This document shows positions 1-6,702 of a DNA stretch of 18,772 nt, piece after piece. Below the pieces are notes generated by a model that was not told the DNA's origin, made no database searches, and was given only the letters and a program-made list of their open reading frames with translations. Position 1 is the first letter of the stretch. Each line of letters begins with the position of its first letter. The DNA is taken from contig JASEHG010000015.1 in assembly GCA_030018855.1 (NCBI GenBank), positions 1 through 18,772 on the forward strand. The letters run 5' to 3'. The stretch comes from Candidatus Brocadiaceae bacterium (GTDB lineage: Bacteria; Planctomycetota; Brocadiia; Brocadiales; Bathyanammoxibiaceae). The position numbers were made by a program, and so were the translations under genes.

Positions 1-63
1 TAGGGGATAGCAATATAAAATCTTGCTACTCCCTACTCCCTACTCCCTACTCCCTATCCCCTA
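1..63. repeat. Heptad-repeat element, cut by the window edge
   Basis: Four exact tandem copies of CTACTCC (26-53) are followed by CTATCCC (54-60). The outer ten bases form a perfect inverted pair: TAGGGGATAG at 1-10 and its complement at 54-63. The element overlaps the 3' end of deoC, whose stop codon (47-49 on the minus strand) and last six sense codons lie in the repeat. The left part probably continues beyond base 1. The heptad resembles those of the elements at 2261-2430 and 17259-17336. Confidence 0.85.
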
Positions 64-724
64 ATCTACAGCTATCAACGATGGCAGGGCCGGTGCTGGT
101 GCCTATCCTGTTGGCCCCTGCCTCAATCATGGCCATAGCCGTCTGGCAGTCCCTTATCCCTCCTGCGGCCTTCACCCCTACATAGTGGGGGAGGTGGCGT
201 CTGAGCAGACGTATGTCTTCTACGGTAGCGCCCCCTCCAGCCAATCCAGTGGAGGTCTTGGCAAAATGGGCCCCGGCCTCCACCAGTATCTCACATGCCT
301 TTAGCTTTTCTGCCTCTGTCAGGTAACAAGTCTCAAGAATGACCTTCACCGTGGCACCATTGGCCGTACGTACCACCCCTTCTATATCCCTCTTAACCAG
401 AGAGAAGTCTCCTGACTTCATGGCGGCAATGTCCATTACCATATCTATATCCCTTGCCCCTTCCCTGATAGCCAGGGCGGTCTCCATCATCTTTACCTCA
501 GGGTGATGGTATCCAAATGGGAAGCCTACTACCGTACCCACTCTTATTTTTGTATCTTTAAGATGCTTGACGGCTAATGGCACGTAGATAGGCGGGATGC
601 TTACGGTGCAGAAACTATAGGTCACGGCCTCCTGGCATAGCTTGATTACCTCCCCCTGGGTGGCAGTAGGTCTTATCAGGGTGTGGTCAATCATCCCTGC
701 CAGCTCTTGGGGTGTGGGTCTCAT
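47..724 (-). CDS. deoC: Deoxyribose-phosphate aldolase DeoC
   Basis: Class I aldolase that cleaves 2-deoxyribose 5-phosphate to glyceraldehyde 3-phosphate and acetaldehyde in deoxynucleoside catabolism; cytoplasmic. The chain is colinear with the DeoC TIM barrel. The Schiff-base lysine lies in AKTSTG, the second catalytic lysine in VKAAGGIR, and an Asp in GARDIDMV; these correspond to K167, K201 and D102 of the E. coli enzyme. I start at the ATG whose first base is 724 because AGAGGA lies 7 bases upstream. The ATG at 748 would add eight residues but sits on the edge of a palindromic repeat. That choice gives 225 residues, normal for the family. The last residues (RLGDRE) are encoded by a heptad repeat and look like a replaced tail. 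It is the last gene of a leftward cluster behind yggT. Confidence 0.95.
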   Translation of the reverse strand: MRPTPQELAGMIDHTLIRPTATQGEVIKLCQEAVTYSFCTVSIPPIYVPLAVKHLKDTKIRVGTVVGFPFGYHHPEVKMMETALAIREGARDIDMVMDIAAMKSGDFSLVKRDIEGVVRTANGATVKVILETCYLTEAEKLKACEILVEAGAHFAKTSTGLAGGGATVEDIRLLRRHLPHYVGVKAAGGIRDCQTAMAMIEAGANRIGTSTGPAIVDSCRLGDRE

Positions 725-747
725 TGTAGTATCCTCTGTCAGGGACA

Positions 748-795
748 TAGGGGCAATTCATGTTGAAAATCCGCCTCAGGCGGGAATTGCCCCTA
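748..795. repeat. Composite palindrome: GGGGC-type arms around a CCGCCTCAGGCGG hairpin
   Basis: TAGGGGCAATTC (748-759) and its exact reverse complement (784-795) enclose a spacer that ends in the small hairpin CCGCCTCAGGCGG (771-783). The outer arms resemble the ends of the 28-base palindromes at 4826-4853 and 18734-18761. The inner hairpin recurs at 14925-14939 and 17372-17390. The element fills most of the gap between yggT and deoC, so any yggT-deoC transcript would carry it as a folded spacer. A terminator role is not supported because neither side has a T run. Confidence 0.8.
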
Positions 796-801
796 CATAG
801 G

Positions 802-1041
802 TCAGAAAATGATGATACGCTTGAGTAACTCCAGGCCGAAGAAGACGACTATGGGGGAGGCGTCTATGTTAGCTACAGGAGGGACTACCTTCCTTACTGG
901 CTCCAGCACAGGGTCTGTAACCTTGTGGAGGAATTCAACTACCGGGTGGTCACTCTCGTGGGGTATCCAGCTAAGGAAAATCCTCACAAAGAGGATGAGT
1001 TCATAAAGGCTTATAAGCCCCTGGATTGGCCCTCCTGTCAT
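802..1041 (-). CDS. YggT family small membrane protein
   Basis: 79-residue integral membrane protein matching one YggT repeat. A hydrophobic helix at about residues 8-26 contains FVRIFLSWIP. A hydrophilic loop follows with DPVLEPVRKVVPP (43-55), and a second helix covers about 60-79. The basic-Pro loop between two helices is the family hallmark. Family members are linked to osmotic tolerance and, in some bacteria and plastids, to division or membrane-complex assembly; the biochemical role is not settled. The start is supported by AAGGAG four bases upstream of the ATG. Many YggT proteins have two such repeats; this one has a single copy, which is also common. It lies between a membrane-anchored hypothetical gene (58-base gap) and deoC, all leftward, so co-transcription is likely. 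Confidence 0.9.
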   Translation of the reverse strand: MTGGPIQGLISLYELILFVRIFLSWIPHESDHPVVEFLHKVTDPVLEPVRKVVPPVANIDASPIVVFFGLELLKRIIIF

Positions 1042-1099
1042 GGTGCTCCTTTTAGTAGAAGGTGTGGTCTTGCAGGGTGAGTCCCCGTGCCCCTATTAA

Positions 1100-1393
1100 C
1101 TACTCATAAATAACGTGAAAGTGCCAGCCCCCCTGATGGACGTCTGTGAGTACCTGGAAACTGTGCAACTCACGGGAATTAACAAATTTTACGACCTCTT
1201 CGGGGGTAGTCATCTCAGGTGAGAGTTTCCATTCTACATGAGGACTGGCCTCCAGGGGTGGCAGGGCCACTCCCCTCATAGGGAGGATAGGGACGTTCCT
1301 ACTGGAGATGGTGGCATAGCCCAGGAAGTACAGGCCAGCTACAAAGGCCACTATGACTACCTTCCAGAATCTATCCATTGAAATGTATTCCAT
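1100..1393 (-). CDS. Hypothetical membrane-anchored protein
   Basis: 97 residues, family not recognised. A short basic N-terminus (MEYISMDRFWK) precedes one hydrophobic helix at about residues 11-30, rich in V, F, L, A and G. The remaining 65 or so residues are hydrophilic, with a Pro-rich segment (NVPILPMRGVALPPLE) and a compact C-terminal part ending in GGWHFHVIYE. The expected topology is one N-terminal anchor with the rest probably outside the cytoplasm. An in-frame start 19 codons upstream exists, but the ATG at 1393 has a strong AAAGGAGGT site five bases away and fits the anchor better. It is the first gene of the leftward set with yggT and deoC. The upstream region is shared with the divergent cmk gene. 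Confidence 0.75.
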   Translation of the reverse strand: MEYISMDRFWKVVIVAFVAGLYFLGYATISSRNVPILPMRGVALPPLEASPHVEWKLSPEMTTPEEVVKFVNSRELHSFQVLTDVHQGGWHFHVIYE

Positions 1394-1528
1394 CAGGACC
1401 TCCTTTCCCAATTGACACCCTTCCAAAGAAAATACCCCAGCCCTTGCCAAAAATCAAGGGGTTTTCTTACAACGACTGCCAGCAATCGGCTAAAGGTAAG
1501 CTGAAGGCCAACAGGACGTAAAAATCAG

Positions 1529-1557
1529 TTGAAATAACAGTAACCTTTTGGTAAAGT
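1529..1557 (+). promoter_or_regulatory. Possible sigma-70 promoter for cmk
   Basis: TTGAAA (1529-1534) and TAAAGT (1552-1557) are separated by 17 bases, a standard spacing; the boxes match consensus at 5/6 and 4/6. Transcription from here would begin a few bases past 1560, which fits a cmk start at 1599 and argues against the upstream TTG at 1548. The evidence is the two boxes alone. Confidence 0.35.
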
Positions 1558-1598
1558 CAGGAGTTACTTCCATTGTACTAAGGGAAGGGTCGGCATCT

Positions 1599-2246
1599 TT
1601 GATTATAACTATAGATGGTCCTGCAGGTTCTGGCAAGAGCACCGTCGCCCAGACCCTGGCAAAGAGATTGGGCTACAGGTACATTGACACAGGGGCCTTT
1701 TACAGGGCCTTTACCCTGAAGGCTATGAGGGTGGGCGTAAATATGAAGGATGAAGCCCTCCTCAAGCAACTCTTGCAGGAAACTAAGATAGAACTCAGGA
1801 ATTCCGAGGGCGGTACCAGGGTCTTTTTAGACGGCAAAGACGTGAGCGAGGCAATACGCACCCCTGAGGTGACGGGGAACGTCCACTATATAGCCAGCCG
1901 CCCTGCGTTGAGGGAGAGGCTGGTAGAGCAACAGAGGATGGCGTCAGAGGGTGTAAGTGCTGTGGCCGAGGGGAGGGACACCGGCACGGTAGTTTTTCCC
2001 AGTGCCGAGAGAAAGTTTTATCTGGATGCCGGGGTGGAAGAGAGGGCACGGAGGAGATACCTTGAACTCCTTGAGACCACGAAGGGGATAACTTATCAGG
2101 ACGTCCTGGAAGAACTTAAGAAAAGGGATGAGAGAGACACCTCCAGAGAGGCCTCACCCCTGAAGATGGGTGATGATTTTATATACTTTGATACTACCGA
2201 CCTTACATCGGAAGAGGTAGTGGAAGCGTTGTTGAAGAAGATTTAA
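1599..2246 (+). CDS. cmk: (d)CMP kinase (cytidylate kinase)
   Basis: Transfers phosphate from ATP to CMP and dCMP in pyrimidine nucleotide synthesis and salvage; cytoplasmic. The N-terminus carries the P-loop GPAGSGKS (residues 7-14), followed by the substrate-site stretch YIDTGAFYRA (28-37) and the family motif EGRDTGTVVFP (124-134). The basic stretch ERARRRYLELL belongs to the lid. I choose the TTG at 1599 because it yields the family's standard MIITIDGPAGSGKS beginning and 216 residues. An in-frame TTG at 1548 would add 17 residues without homologous character. The ribosome site is modest (GGGAAGGG, about 9 bases away). It heads a cmk-plsC-rpsA cluster, an order seen in several bacterial phyla. 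Confidence 0.93.
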   Translation: MIITIDGPAGSGKSTVAQTLAKRLGYRYIDTGAFYRAFTLKAMRVGVNMKDEALLKQLLQETKIELRNSEGGTRVFLDGKDVSEAIRTPEVTGNVHYIASRPALRERLVEQQRMASEGVSAVAEGRDTGTVVFPSAERKFYLDAGVEERARRRYLELLETTKGITYQDVLEELKKRDERDTSREASPLKMGDDFIYFDTTDLTSEEVVEALLKKI

Positions 2247-2260
2247 ACACCGAGGCATCT

Positions 2261-2430
2261 TAGTAAGCAATAGGGAGTAGGCAGGATTAAAAATGCAAAA
2301 TTTATCAGTAGTCAGCTATCAGCAATCAGCTATCAGCAAGCTGGCTGCTGATTACCGACTGCTGACCCGCTGATTGCTGACTAGTTTGACATTTGGATTT
2401 TTGCTTACTGCCTACTATTTACTGTCTTGC
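2261..2430. repeat. Nested heptad-repeat hairpin between cmk and plsC
   Basis: Five heptads in register, ATCAGTA GTCAGCT ATCAGCA then ATCAGCT ATCAGCA (2304-2338), face the same heptads on the other strand (about 2344-2386; CAGCAAT, CAGCAGT and CAGCAGC when read as complement). Outside these, a second pair of arms uses a different heptad: GGAGTAG on the left (2274-2280) and TTACTGC CTACTAT TTACTGT on the right (2405-2425). The result is an imperfect long hairpin that nearly fills the 210-base gap. No T run follows, so a classic terminator is not supported. Confidence 0.85.
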
Positions 2431-2456
2431 AAAGAGGAGGGTAGGTAAGGTAAAAT

Positions 2457-3101
2457 ATGTCCCTGAAAGAGGTGTTGAGGGCCCTCTGGTACGGGTTACT
2501 ACGTATCCTGGCCCAGCCTCTATTTTGCGCCCTTTTAAGATATAGGGCCTATGGTAGGGAAAATATACCTTGCCAGGGTGGGGTCCTTATTGTAAGTAAT
2601 CATCAAAGTTACATGGACCCCCTTCTCATAGGAGTAGGACTCCCCCGCCAGATACACATCGTGGCGAGACAGTCTCTCTTTTATAAAAGCGTCCTATTCC
2701 GTGGGCTTATAGAGTCTCTGAATGCCTTCCCATTGAAAGAGGGAGGCCGGGACAGTGGTGGCCTTAGGGAGGCCATAAATAGGTTGGCTGCGGGGAAGAT
2801 TGTACTGATTTTCCCCGAGGGGACCCGTACCTGGGACGGCTCCATTGGAGAGCTGCACCCAGGGATAGAATTGATAGCCCACAGGTCTGGTTCCCCGGTA
2901 ATACCGGCCGTGATACATGGGGCCTACGAGGCCTGGCCCAGGACGAGGAAGCTGTTCCGGTTTAAGCCTATAAAAGTGGCCTTCGGTTCACCCCTTTACT
3001 GGGATGGACCCGAGAGCAGGCTTTCTCAGAGGATAAGGCAAGAGATGTTAGATTTACAGACCCCCATGAGGGAGAATCGGTCTCCATCTTCAAGGGTTTA
3101 A
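2457..3101 (+). CDS. plsC: 1-acyl-sn-glycerol-3-phosphate acyltransferase
   Basis: Acylates lysophosphatidic acid to phosphatidic acid in phospholipid synthesis at the inner membrane face. The acyltransferase signature NHQSYMD gives H49-x4-D54, and the substrate-binding EGTR is at 121-124 inside FPEGTRTWDG. The AVIHGAYEAWPR stretch (151-162) matches the conserved C-terminal block. A hydrophobic N-terminal segment (about 8-28) would anchor it to the membrane. The length of 214 is typical. The start is the ATG after GGTAAGG. It lies between cmk and rpsA in the same direction. The last three codons and stop fall in an octad repeat (3088-3135), so the tail SRV is repeat-derived. Substrate specificity within the PlsC family cannot be fixed from sequence. 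Confidence 0.92.
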   Translation: MSLKEVLRALWYGLLRILAQPLFCALLRYRAYGRENIPCQGGVLIVSNHQSYMDPLLIGVGLPRQIHIVARQSLFYKSVLFRGLIESLNAFPLKEGGRDSGGLREAINRLAAGKIVLIFPEGTRTWDGSIGELHPGIELIAHRSGSPVIPAVIHGAYEAWPRTRKLFRFKPIKVAFGSPLYWDGPESRLSQRIRQEMLDLQTPMRENRSPSSRV

Positions 3102-3135
3102 GGGTTTAAAGGTTCAAAGGGATTTAGGATTAAGG
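3088..3135 (+). repeat. Tandem 8-base repeat spanning the plsC stop
   Basis: Six consecutive 8-base units: CTTCAAGG, GTTTAAGG, GTTTAAAG, GTTCAAAG, GGATTTAG, GATTAAGG. Unit 2 contains the plsC stop codon (3099-3101), and the last unit runs straight into the rpsA ribosome-binding site. Unlike the heptad elements it has no inverted partner. Confidence 0.7.
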
Positions 3136-3145
3136 AAGGAGCTAA

Positions 3146-4819
3146 ATGCCAAAGCTAGACTTATTCAGAAGATTTGAAATAGACCAGGAAGCGATTAGCA
3201 GAGAAGTAGAGGATGCCCTGGGGACCAGGGTGCCTGAAGAGATGGAGAAGCTCTATACCGAATCCATTAAATCCTTTGAAGTGGGCTCTATCCTTAAAGG
3301 AAGGGTGCTGGCAATAACACCCACAGAGGTAATTGTGGATGGGGGTTACAAGTCCGAAGGGGCAGTCCCCTCGGAGGAGTTTGAAGACCTGTCTGAGGTA
3401 AAGGTAGGGGACGAAATTGAGGTGCTCCTGGAGGCAGTGGAGGCCGATTCCGGGCTGATAAGACTCTCCAAACGGAAAGCAGACCGTATCAGGGGCTGGG
3501 AGAGGATAGTAACCCAGTATAAGGAAGGGGATGTAGTTAAGGGGCGTGTCATGCGAAAGATAAAAGGTGGTCTCCTAGTAGACCTGGGCATACCTGTCTT
3601 CCTCCCCGCCTCCCAGATAGACATCAAACTCCCAGGAGACATAGGAGAGTACATAGGTAAAGAGGTAACCTGTAAAATCCTCAAAATAGACGAGGCCAGG
3701 CAAAACATCGTGGTCTCCCGCCGAAAGCTCCTGGAAGAGGGCAGGGAGAAGCAGAAACAACAACTACTGTCTGAAATCCAGGTGGGAGAGTTGAGAAAGG
3801 GTATTGTAAAGAACATTGCCGATTTTGGGGCCTTTGTAGACCTGGGAGGTCTAGACGGCCTTCTTCACATTACCGACATGAGTTGGGGACGGATAAACCA
3901 CCCCTCTGAACTGCTCTCAATCGGACAAGAAGTAGAGGTAAAGATACTGGACGTAGATAAGGAAAAAGAGAAGATAGCCCTGGGGCTGAAGCAGAAGTTG
4001 GAAAGCCCCTGGACAAAGGTAGAAGGAAAGTATCCCCCCGGGACCAAGACCAAGGGTCAGGTGGTGAACATAATGCCTTACGGTGCCTTCGTCAAACTAG
4101 AGGATGGCATTGAAGGACTGGTGCACATATCGGAGATGTCCTGGACGAGACGGGTGAACCAACCCACAGAAATGGTATCCATCGGGGATACGGTAGAAGT
4201 GGTGGTCCTCAAGGTCAACAAAGAAAAGCAGGAAATATCCCTTAGCATGAAACAAGTGGAGGCCAACCCCTGGGACGTAATTGAAGAGAAGTATGCCCCG
4301 GGGACCAAGGTGAAAGGGAAGGTAAGAAACCTTACCAGCTATGGGGTATTCGTTGAGATTGAGGAGGGCATAGACGGCCTGCTCCACATCTCAGACGTAT
4401 CCTGGTCTAAGAAGGTGACCCACCCGTCCGAAGTCTTTAAGAAGGGAGAGACGATAGAGGCCGTGGTACTATCGGTAGATAAAGAGAAGAAACGGGTAGC
4501 CCTGGGTACAAAACAACTGGTAGAAGACCCCTGGGAGAAGAAAGTATCTGAGAAATACGGTGTAGGGGACGTAGTAAAAGGCAGGGTGACCAAGCTCACC
4601 AACTTCGGTGCCTTTGTAGAACTGGAGTCAGGGGTAGAGGGCCTCCTCCACATCTCAGAACTTGCCGAAAAGAAGGTCTCCGACCCTAAAGACGTAGTCT
4701 CGGAAGGGCAGGAGGTAGAGGTAAAGATTATAAAGCTGGACGTAGGACAAAGGAAGCTGGGCCTGAGTCTGAGGCAGGCAACCAACCGTGGGGCCCTACA
4801 AGAGGCGGAAAAGGCCTAA
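3146..4819 (+). CDS. rpsA: 30S ribosomal protein S1
   Basis: Binds mRNA on the 30S subunit and promotes initiation on structured or weak-site messages. Six S1 (OB-fold) domains are visible, at about residues 46-110, 128-193, 213-282, 299-368, 386-455 and 473-542. The first two are divergent, as expected for the ribosome-binding part. Domains 3-6 carry the RNA-binding pattern of an aromatic-Gly-Ala/Val-Phe-Val stretch followed by GLL/GLVHIS, for example FGAFVDLGGLDGLLHI. Length 557 matches six-domain S1 proteins. The start has AAGGAG five bases upstream. It follows cmk and plsC, a recurrent arrangement. Several genes here (rbfA, ylxP, mntA, the symporter) lack clear Shine-Dalgarno sites, which would make S1 help relevant; that link is inference. 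Confidence 0.96.
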   Translation: MPKLDLFRRFEIDQEAISREVEDALGTRVPEEMEKLYTESIKSFEVGSILKGRVLAITPTEVIVDGGYKSEGAVPSEEFEDLSEVKVGDEIEVLLEAVEADSGLIRLSKRKADRIRGWERIVTQYKEGDVVKGRVMRKIKGGLLVDLGIPVFLPASQIDIKLPGDIGEYIGKEVTCKILKIDEARQNIVVSRRKLLEEGREKQKQQLLSEIQVGELRKGIVKNIADFGAFVDLGGLDGLLHITDMSWGRINHPSELLSIGQEVEVKILDVDKEKEKIALGLKQKLESPWTKVEGKYPPGTKTKGQVVNIMPYGAFVKLEDGIEGLVHISEMSWTRRVNQPTEMVSIGDTVEVVVLKVNKEKQEISLSMKQVEANPWDVIEEKYAPGTKVKGKVRNLTSYGVFVEIEEGIDGLLHISDVSWSKKVTHPSEVFKKGETIEAVVLSVDKEKKRVALGTKQLVEDPWEKKVSEKYGVGDVVKGRVTKLTNFGAFVELESGVEGLLHISELAEKKVSDPKDVVSEGQEVEVKIIKLDVGQRKLGLSLRQATNRGALQEAEKA

Positions 4820-4825
4820 ACCTGT

Positions 4826-4853
4826 GTAGGGGCACGTTGCAACGTGCCCCTAC
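4826..4853. repeat. Perfect 28-base palindrome, GTAGGGGC family (copy 1)
   Basis: The half-site GTAGGGGCACGTTG (4826-4839) is followed directly by its exact reverse complement (4840-4853). It lies seven bases after the rpsA stop and 41 bases before the sigma-factor start. The first eight and last eight bases are the same as in the palindrome at 18734-18761, and both have TTGCAA at the centre. No T run follows, so intrinsic termination is doubtful although a strong RNA hairpin is expected. Confidence 0.9.
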
Positions 4854-4894
4854 TTCGGACGGGTCTAGGGTGAAACCTCAAACGGAGCGAAGTA

Positions 4895-5644
4895 ATGGCC
4901 AGGATAGAATCAGACCTCCAGACCTACCTAAAAGAGATGAGTAAGGTCAGGCGCAAACTTACTCCAGAAGAGGAGCGGGCCTTAGCCCACCGGATAGCGG
5001 AAGGAGACCAGGAGGCCAGAAAGACCCTCATAGAGTCCAACCTACCCCTGGTAGTTAGCATAGCCAAGCATTACCGCTATCGCGGCCTCTCCGACGTAGA
5101 CCTTATTGAAGAAGGCAATATAGGTCTTATAAAGGCCGTAGACGGCTACGACTGCAGCGAGGGTTACCGCTTCAGCACTTATGCTACCTGGTGGATAAAA
5201 CAGGCCGTAAGACGGGCCTTGACCAACACGGGTAGATTCATACGCAGACCTGCCTACGTGGCAGAGAGGCGTCATCATACCCCAGAGGAAAAAGAAAAGG
5301 TATCCCTTGATGCCGTGGAACCCACCCCAACCGAGTCAGGCCCCGACGAGCCCAACCTTGATAGCATATGGACGCTCATTGATGGTATTGCTGACCTGCG
5401 GACTAGCACCCCTGATGAAGAACTCCTAGAGGTCTTTGAAAAGGAGCGCGTGCACAAGCTTGTGGAAACCCTGGACAGCAGGGAGGCCTTCATAATTAAG
5501 AACCGCTTCGGTCTGGACAACAACGAGCCCATTACATTGAGAGAGATAGGTAAAGAACTCCACCTGAGCAGGGAGAGGGTCCGCCAGATAGAGAGAGAGG
5601 CCCTGCGCAAACTTTATGCGATAGTCGCCCAGGAGGGGCCATAA
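4895..5644 (+). CDS. Short sigma-70 family RNA polymerase sigma factor
   Basis: Directs RNA polymerase to promoters. Region 1.1 is absent and region 1.2 is at about residues 4-37. Region 2 (40-111) includes DLIEEGNIGLIKAVDGYD for core binding and YRFSTYATWWIKQAVRRAL for -10 recognition and melting. Region 4 (187-240) has the helix-turn-helix TLREIGKELHLSRERVRQIE and the RLRF-like NRFGLD. Between these, where primary sigmas have a roughly 50-residue sigma-3 helix bundle, only about 18 residues join RRPAYVAE to KVSLDAV. An acidic, Pro-rich linker (141-175) follows. At 249 residues it resembles a group 2 factor with sigma-3 mostly deleted. The position equivalent to T440 of E. coli sigma-70 is Arg (R106). 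It is followed five bases later by apt. Whether it is the main or an alternative sigma is unknown. Confidence 0.9.
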   Translation: MARIESDLQTYLKEMSKVRRKLTPEEERALAHRIAEGDQEARKTLIESNLPLVVSIAKHYRYRGLSDVDLIEEGNIGLIKAVDGYDCSEGYRFSTYATWWIKQAVRRALTNTGRFIRRPAYVAERRHHTPEEKEKVSLDAVEPTPTESGPDEPNLDSIWTLIDGIADLRTSTPDEELLEVFEKERVHKLVETLDSREAFIIKNRFGLDNNEPITLREIGKELHLSRERVRQIEREALRKLYAIVAQEGP

Positions 5645-5649
5645 CAACC

Positions 5650-6171
5650 TTGGGAAACAACCAACTAAAGAGCTTTATACGAGACGTCCCGGATTTTCCT
5701 AAGAAAGGCATAGTCTTTAAAGATATTACTCCATTACTAAAGGACCCCAGGGCCTTCAAGGAGGCAATAGATGCCCTTACCGAGCATTACAGACGTCAGG
5801 CAATCTCCCTGGTAGTGGCGGCGGAGGCCAGGGGTTTCATCCTCGGCCCCACAGTGGCCTACAACCTTGGAGCAGGCTTTGTCCCTGTACGAAAGCCGGG
5901 CAAGTTACCCTACCTCCGCAAGAAGGCAACCTACCAGACCGAATACAGTACTGATGGCCTGGAGATACACGAAGACGCAGTCAGACCGGGAGACAGGGTG
6001 CTCCTGCTGGACGACGTCCTGGCCACGGGGGGTACCATGGCGGCCTGCTGTAAGCTTATAGAGTCTATGGGCGGCCAGGTGGTGGGCTGTGCCTTCCTGG
6101 TGGAATTGTCCTTTCTGGGCGGCAGAAAGCCGCTTGAGGGTTACAACGTATTCTCCCTTGTCCAGTACTGA
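5650..6171 (+). CDS. apt: Adenine phosphoribosyltransferase
   Basis: Converts adenine and PRPP to AMP and pyrophosphate in purine salvage; cytoplasmic. The PRPP-binding signature VLLLDDVLATGGT covers residues 117-129. The N-terminal RDVPDFPKKGIVFKDITPLL (11-30) and EARGFILGPTVAYNLG (59-74) are standard Apt blocks, and the loop after RKPGKLP (81-87) is the flexible catalytic loop. Length 173 is normal. The start is a TTG five bases after the sigma-factor stop; the AGGAGGGG site lies inside the last sigma codons at a rather long distance (about 12 bases), suggesting translational coupling. There is no better in-frame start downstream. Confidence 0.94.
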   Translation: MGNNQLKSFIRDVPDFPKKGIVFKDITPLLKDPRAFKEAIDALTEHYRRQAISLVVAAEARGFILGPTVAYNLGAGFVPVRKPGKLPYLRKKATYQTEYSTDGLEIHEDAVRPGDRVLLLDDVLATGGTMAACCKLIESMGGQVVGCAFLVELSFLGGRKPLEGYNVFSLVQY

Positions 6172-6221
6172 TAGGCAGGCCAGGTCGTGCCACGCCTCTG
6201 GCGGAGACGTATCCGCCTATC
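6170..6221. repeat. Short inverted repeats between apt and mntA
   Basis: GATAGGC at 6170-6176, starting in the apt stop codon, is complementary to GCCTATC at 6215-6221. Inside lies an alternative pair, GGCGGA (6200-6205) and TCCGCC (6212-6217), around a 6-base loop. The two foldings compete for the same right arm. There is no T run. It may be an apt transcript end or a trace of an insertion boundary before the toxin-antitoxin pair. Confidence 0.4.
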
Positions 6222-6273
6222 TTTACTGGTATACCTTTTGGGTGGACATACCCCACACGATGCAAACAGACCT

Positions 6274-6702
6274 ATGACAATCAAATACCATCCCCTTCCC
6301 AAAGACATCCTCCAACTCCTTCCTGGGGCAAAGGACTACCTCCAGGCCCACCCCAGGGTGGTCTTTGCCTATCTCTTTGGTAGTCTGGTTGGAGGAGAGG
6401 TTCGGCCCTTGAGTGATGTTGACATCGCAGTCTATCTGGCAGAGGATTCAGACATCTTACAGGAAAAGTTTGAAATATTGGGCAGGTTGACGGAACTCTT
6501 GAAGACTGAGGAGATAGACCTGGTTGTACTTAATACGGCCCCCCTACCTCTAAAGGCAAGGATAATCAGGCACAAGGAGATACTGGTTGACAAGTTGCCG
6601 GCCTTAAGACACTCCTTTGAATCCCTGACCTTGAGGGAGTATTTTGATTTCTCGGTGAAAGAACAGGACATACTTTTCAGGAGATTTGGCATTGGTAGAT
6701 AG
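6274..6702 (+). CDS. mntA: MntA-type nucleotidyltransferase antitoxin
   Basis: Minimal nucleotidyltransferase that, in characterised MntA/HepT pairs, inactivates the HepT toxin by adenylylating a tyrosine near its active site. The motif GS-x10-DxD is exact: G36-S37 in FGSLVGGEVRPLSDVDIAV, with D48 and D50. The third metal-binding acid is D82 in EEIDLVVLN. Length 142 with the start at MTIKYHPLP fits the family. A longer in-frame reading from 6187 adds 29 Arg-rich residues with no family character. No clear Shine-Dalgarno site precedes the ATG. The gene overlaps the toxin gene by 11 bases, so antitoxin is made first and translation is probably coupled. The module sits between apt and a symporter gene, suggesting insertion into a housekeeping area. 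Confidence 0.9.
   Translation: MTIKYHPLPKDILQLLPGAKDYLQAHPRVVFAYLFGSLVGGEVRPLSDVDIAVYLAEDSDILQEKFEILGRLTELLKTEEIDLVVLNTAPLPLKARIIRHKEILVDKLPALRHSFESLTLREYFDFSVKEQDILFRRFGIGR

Noticed and set aside
26..60. CRISPR array
   Set aside because: The repeats are 7 bases and contiguous, with no unique spacers and no cas genes; the same is true of the other heptad arrays.
1440..1466. CCCTTG...CAAGGG hairpin followed by GTTTTCTT
   Set aside because: It looks like a small plus-strand terminator, but no plus-strand gene ends before it and the stem is only 6-7 bp; left uncalled.
6187..6273. N-terminal extension of mntA
   Set aside because: The extra 29 residues are Arg-rich and unlike the family; the protein from 6274 has the normal length and start.
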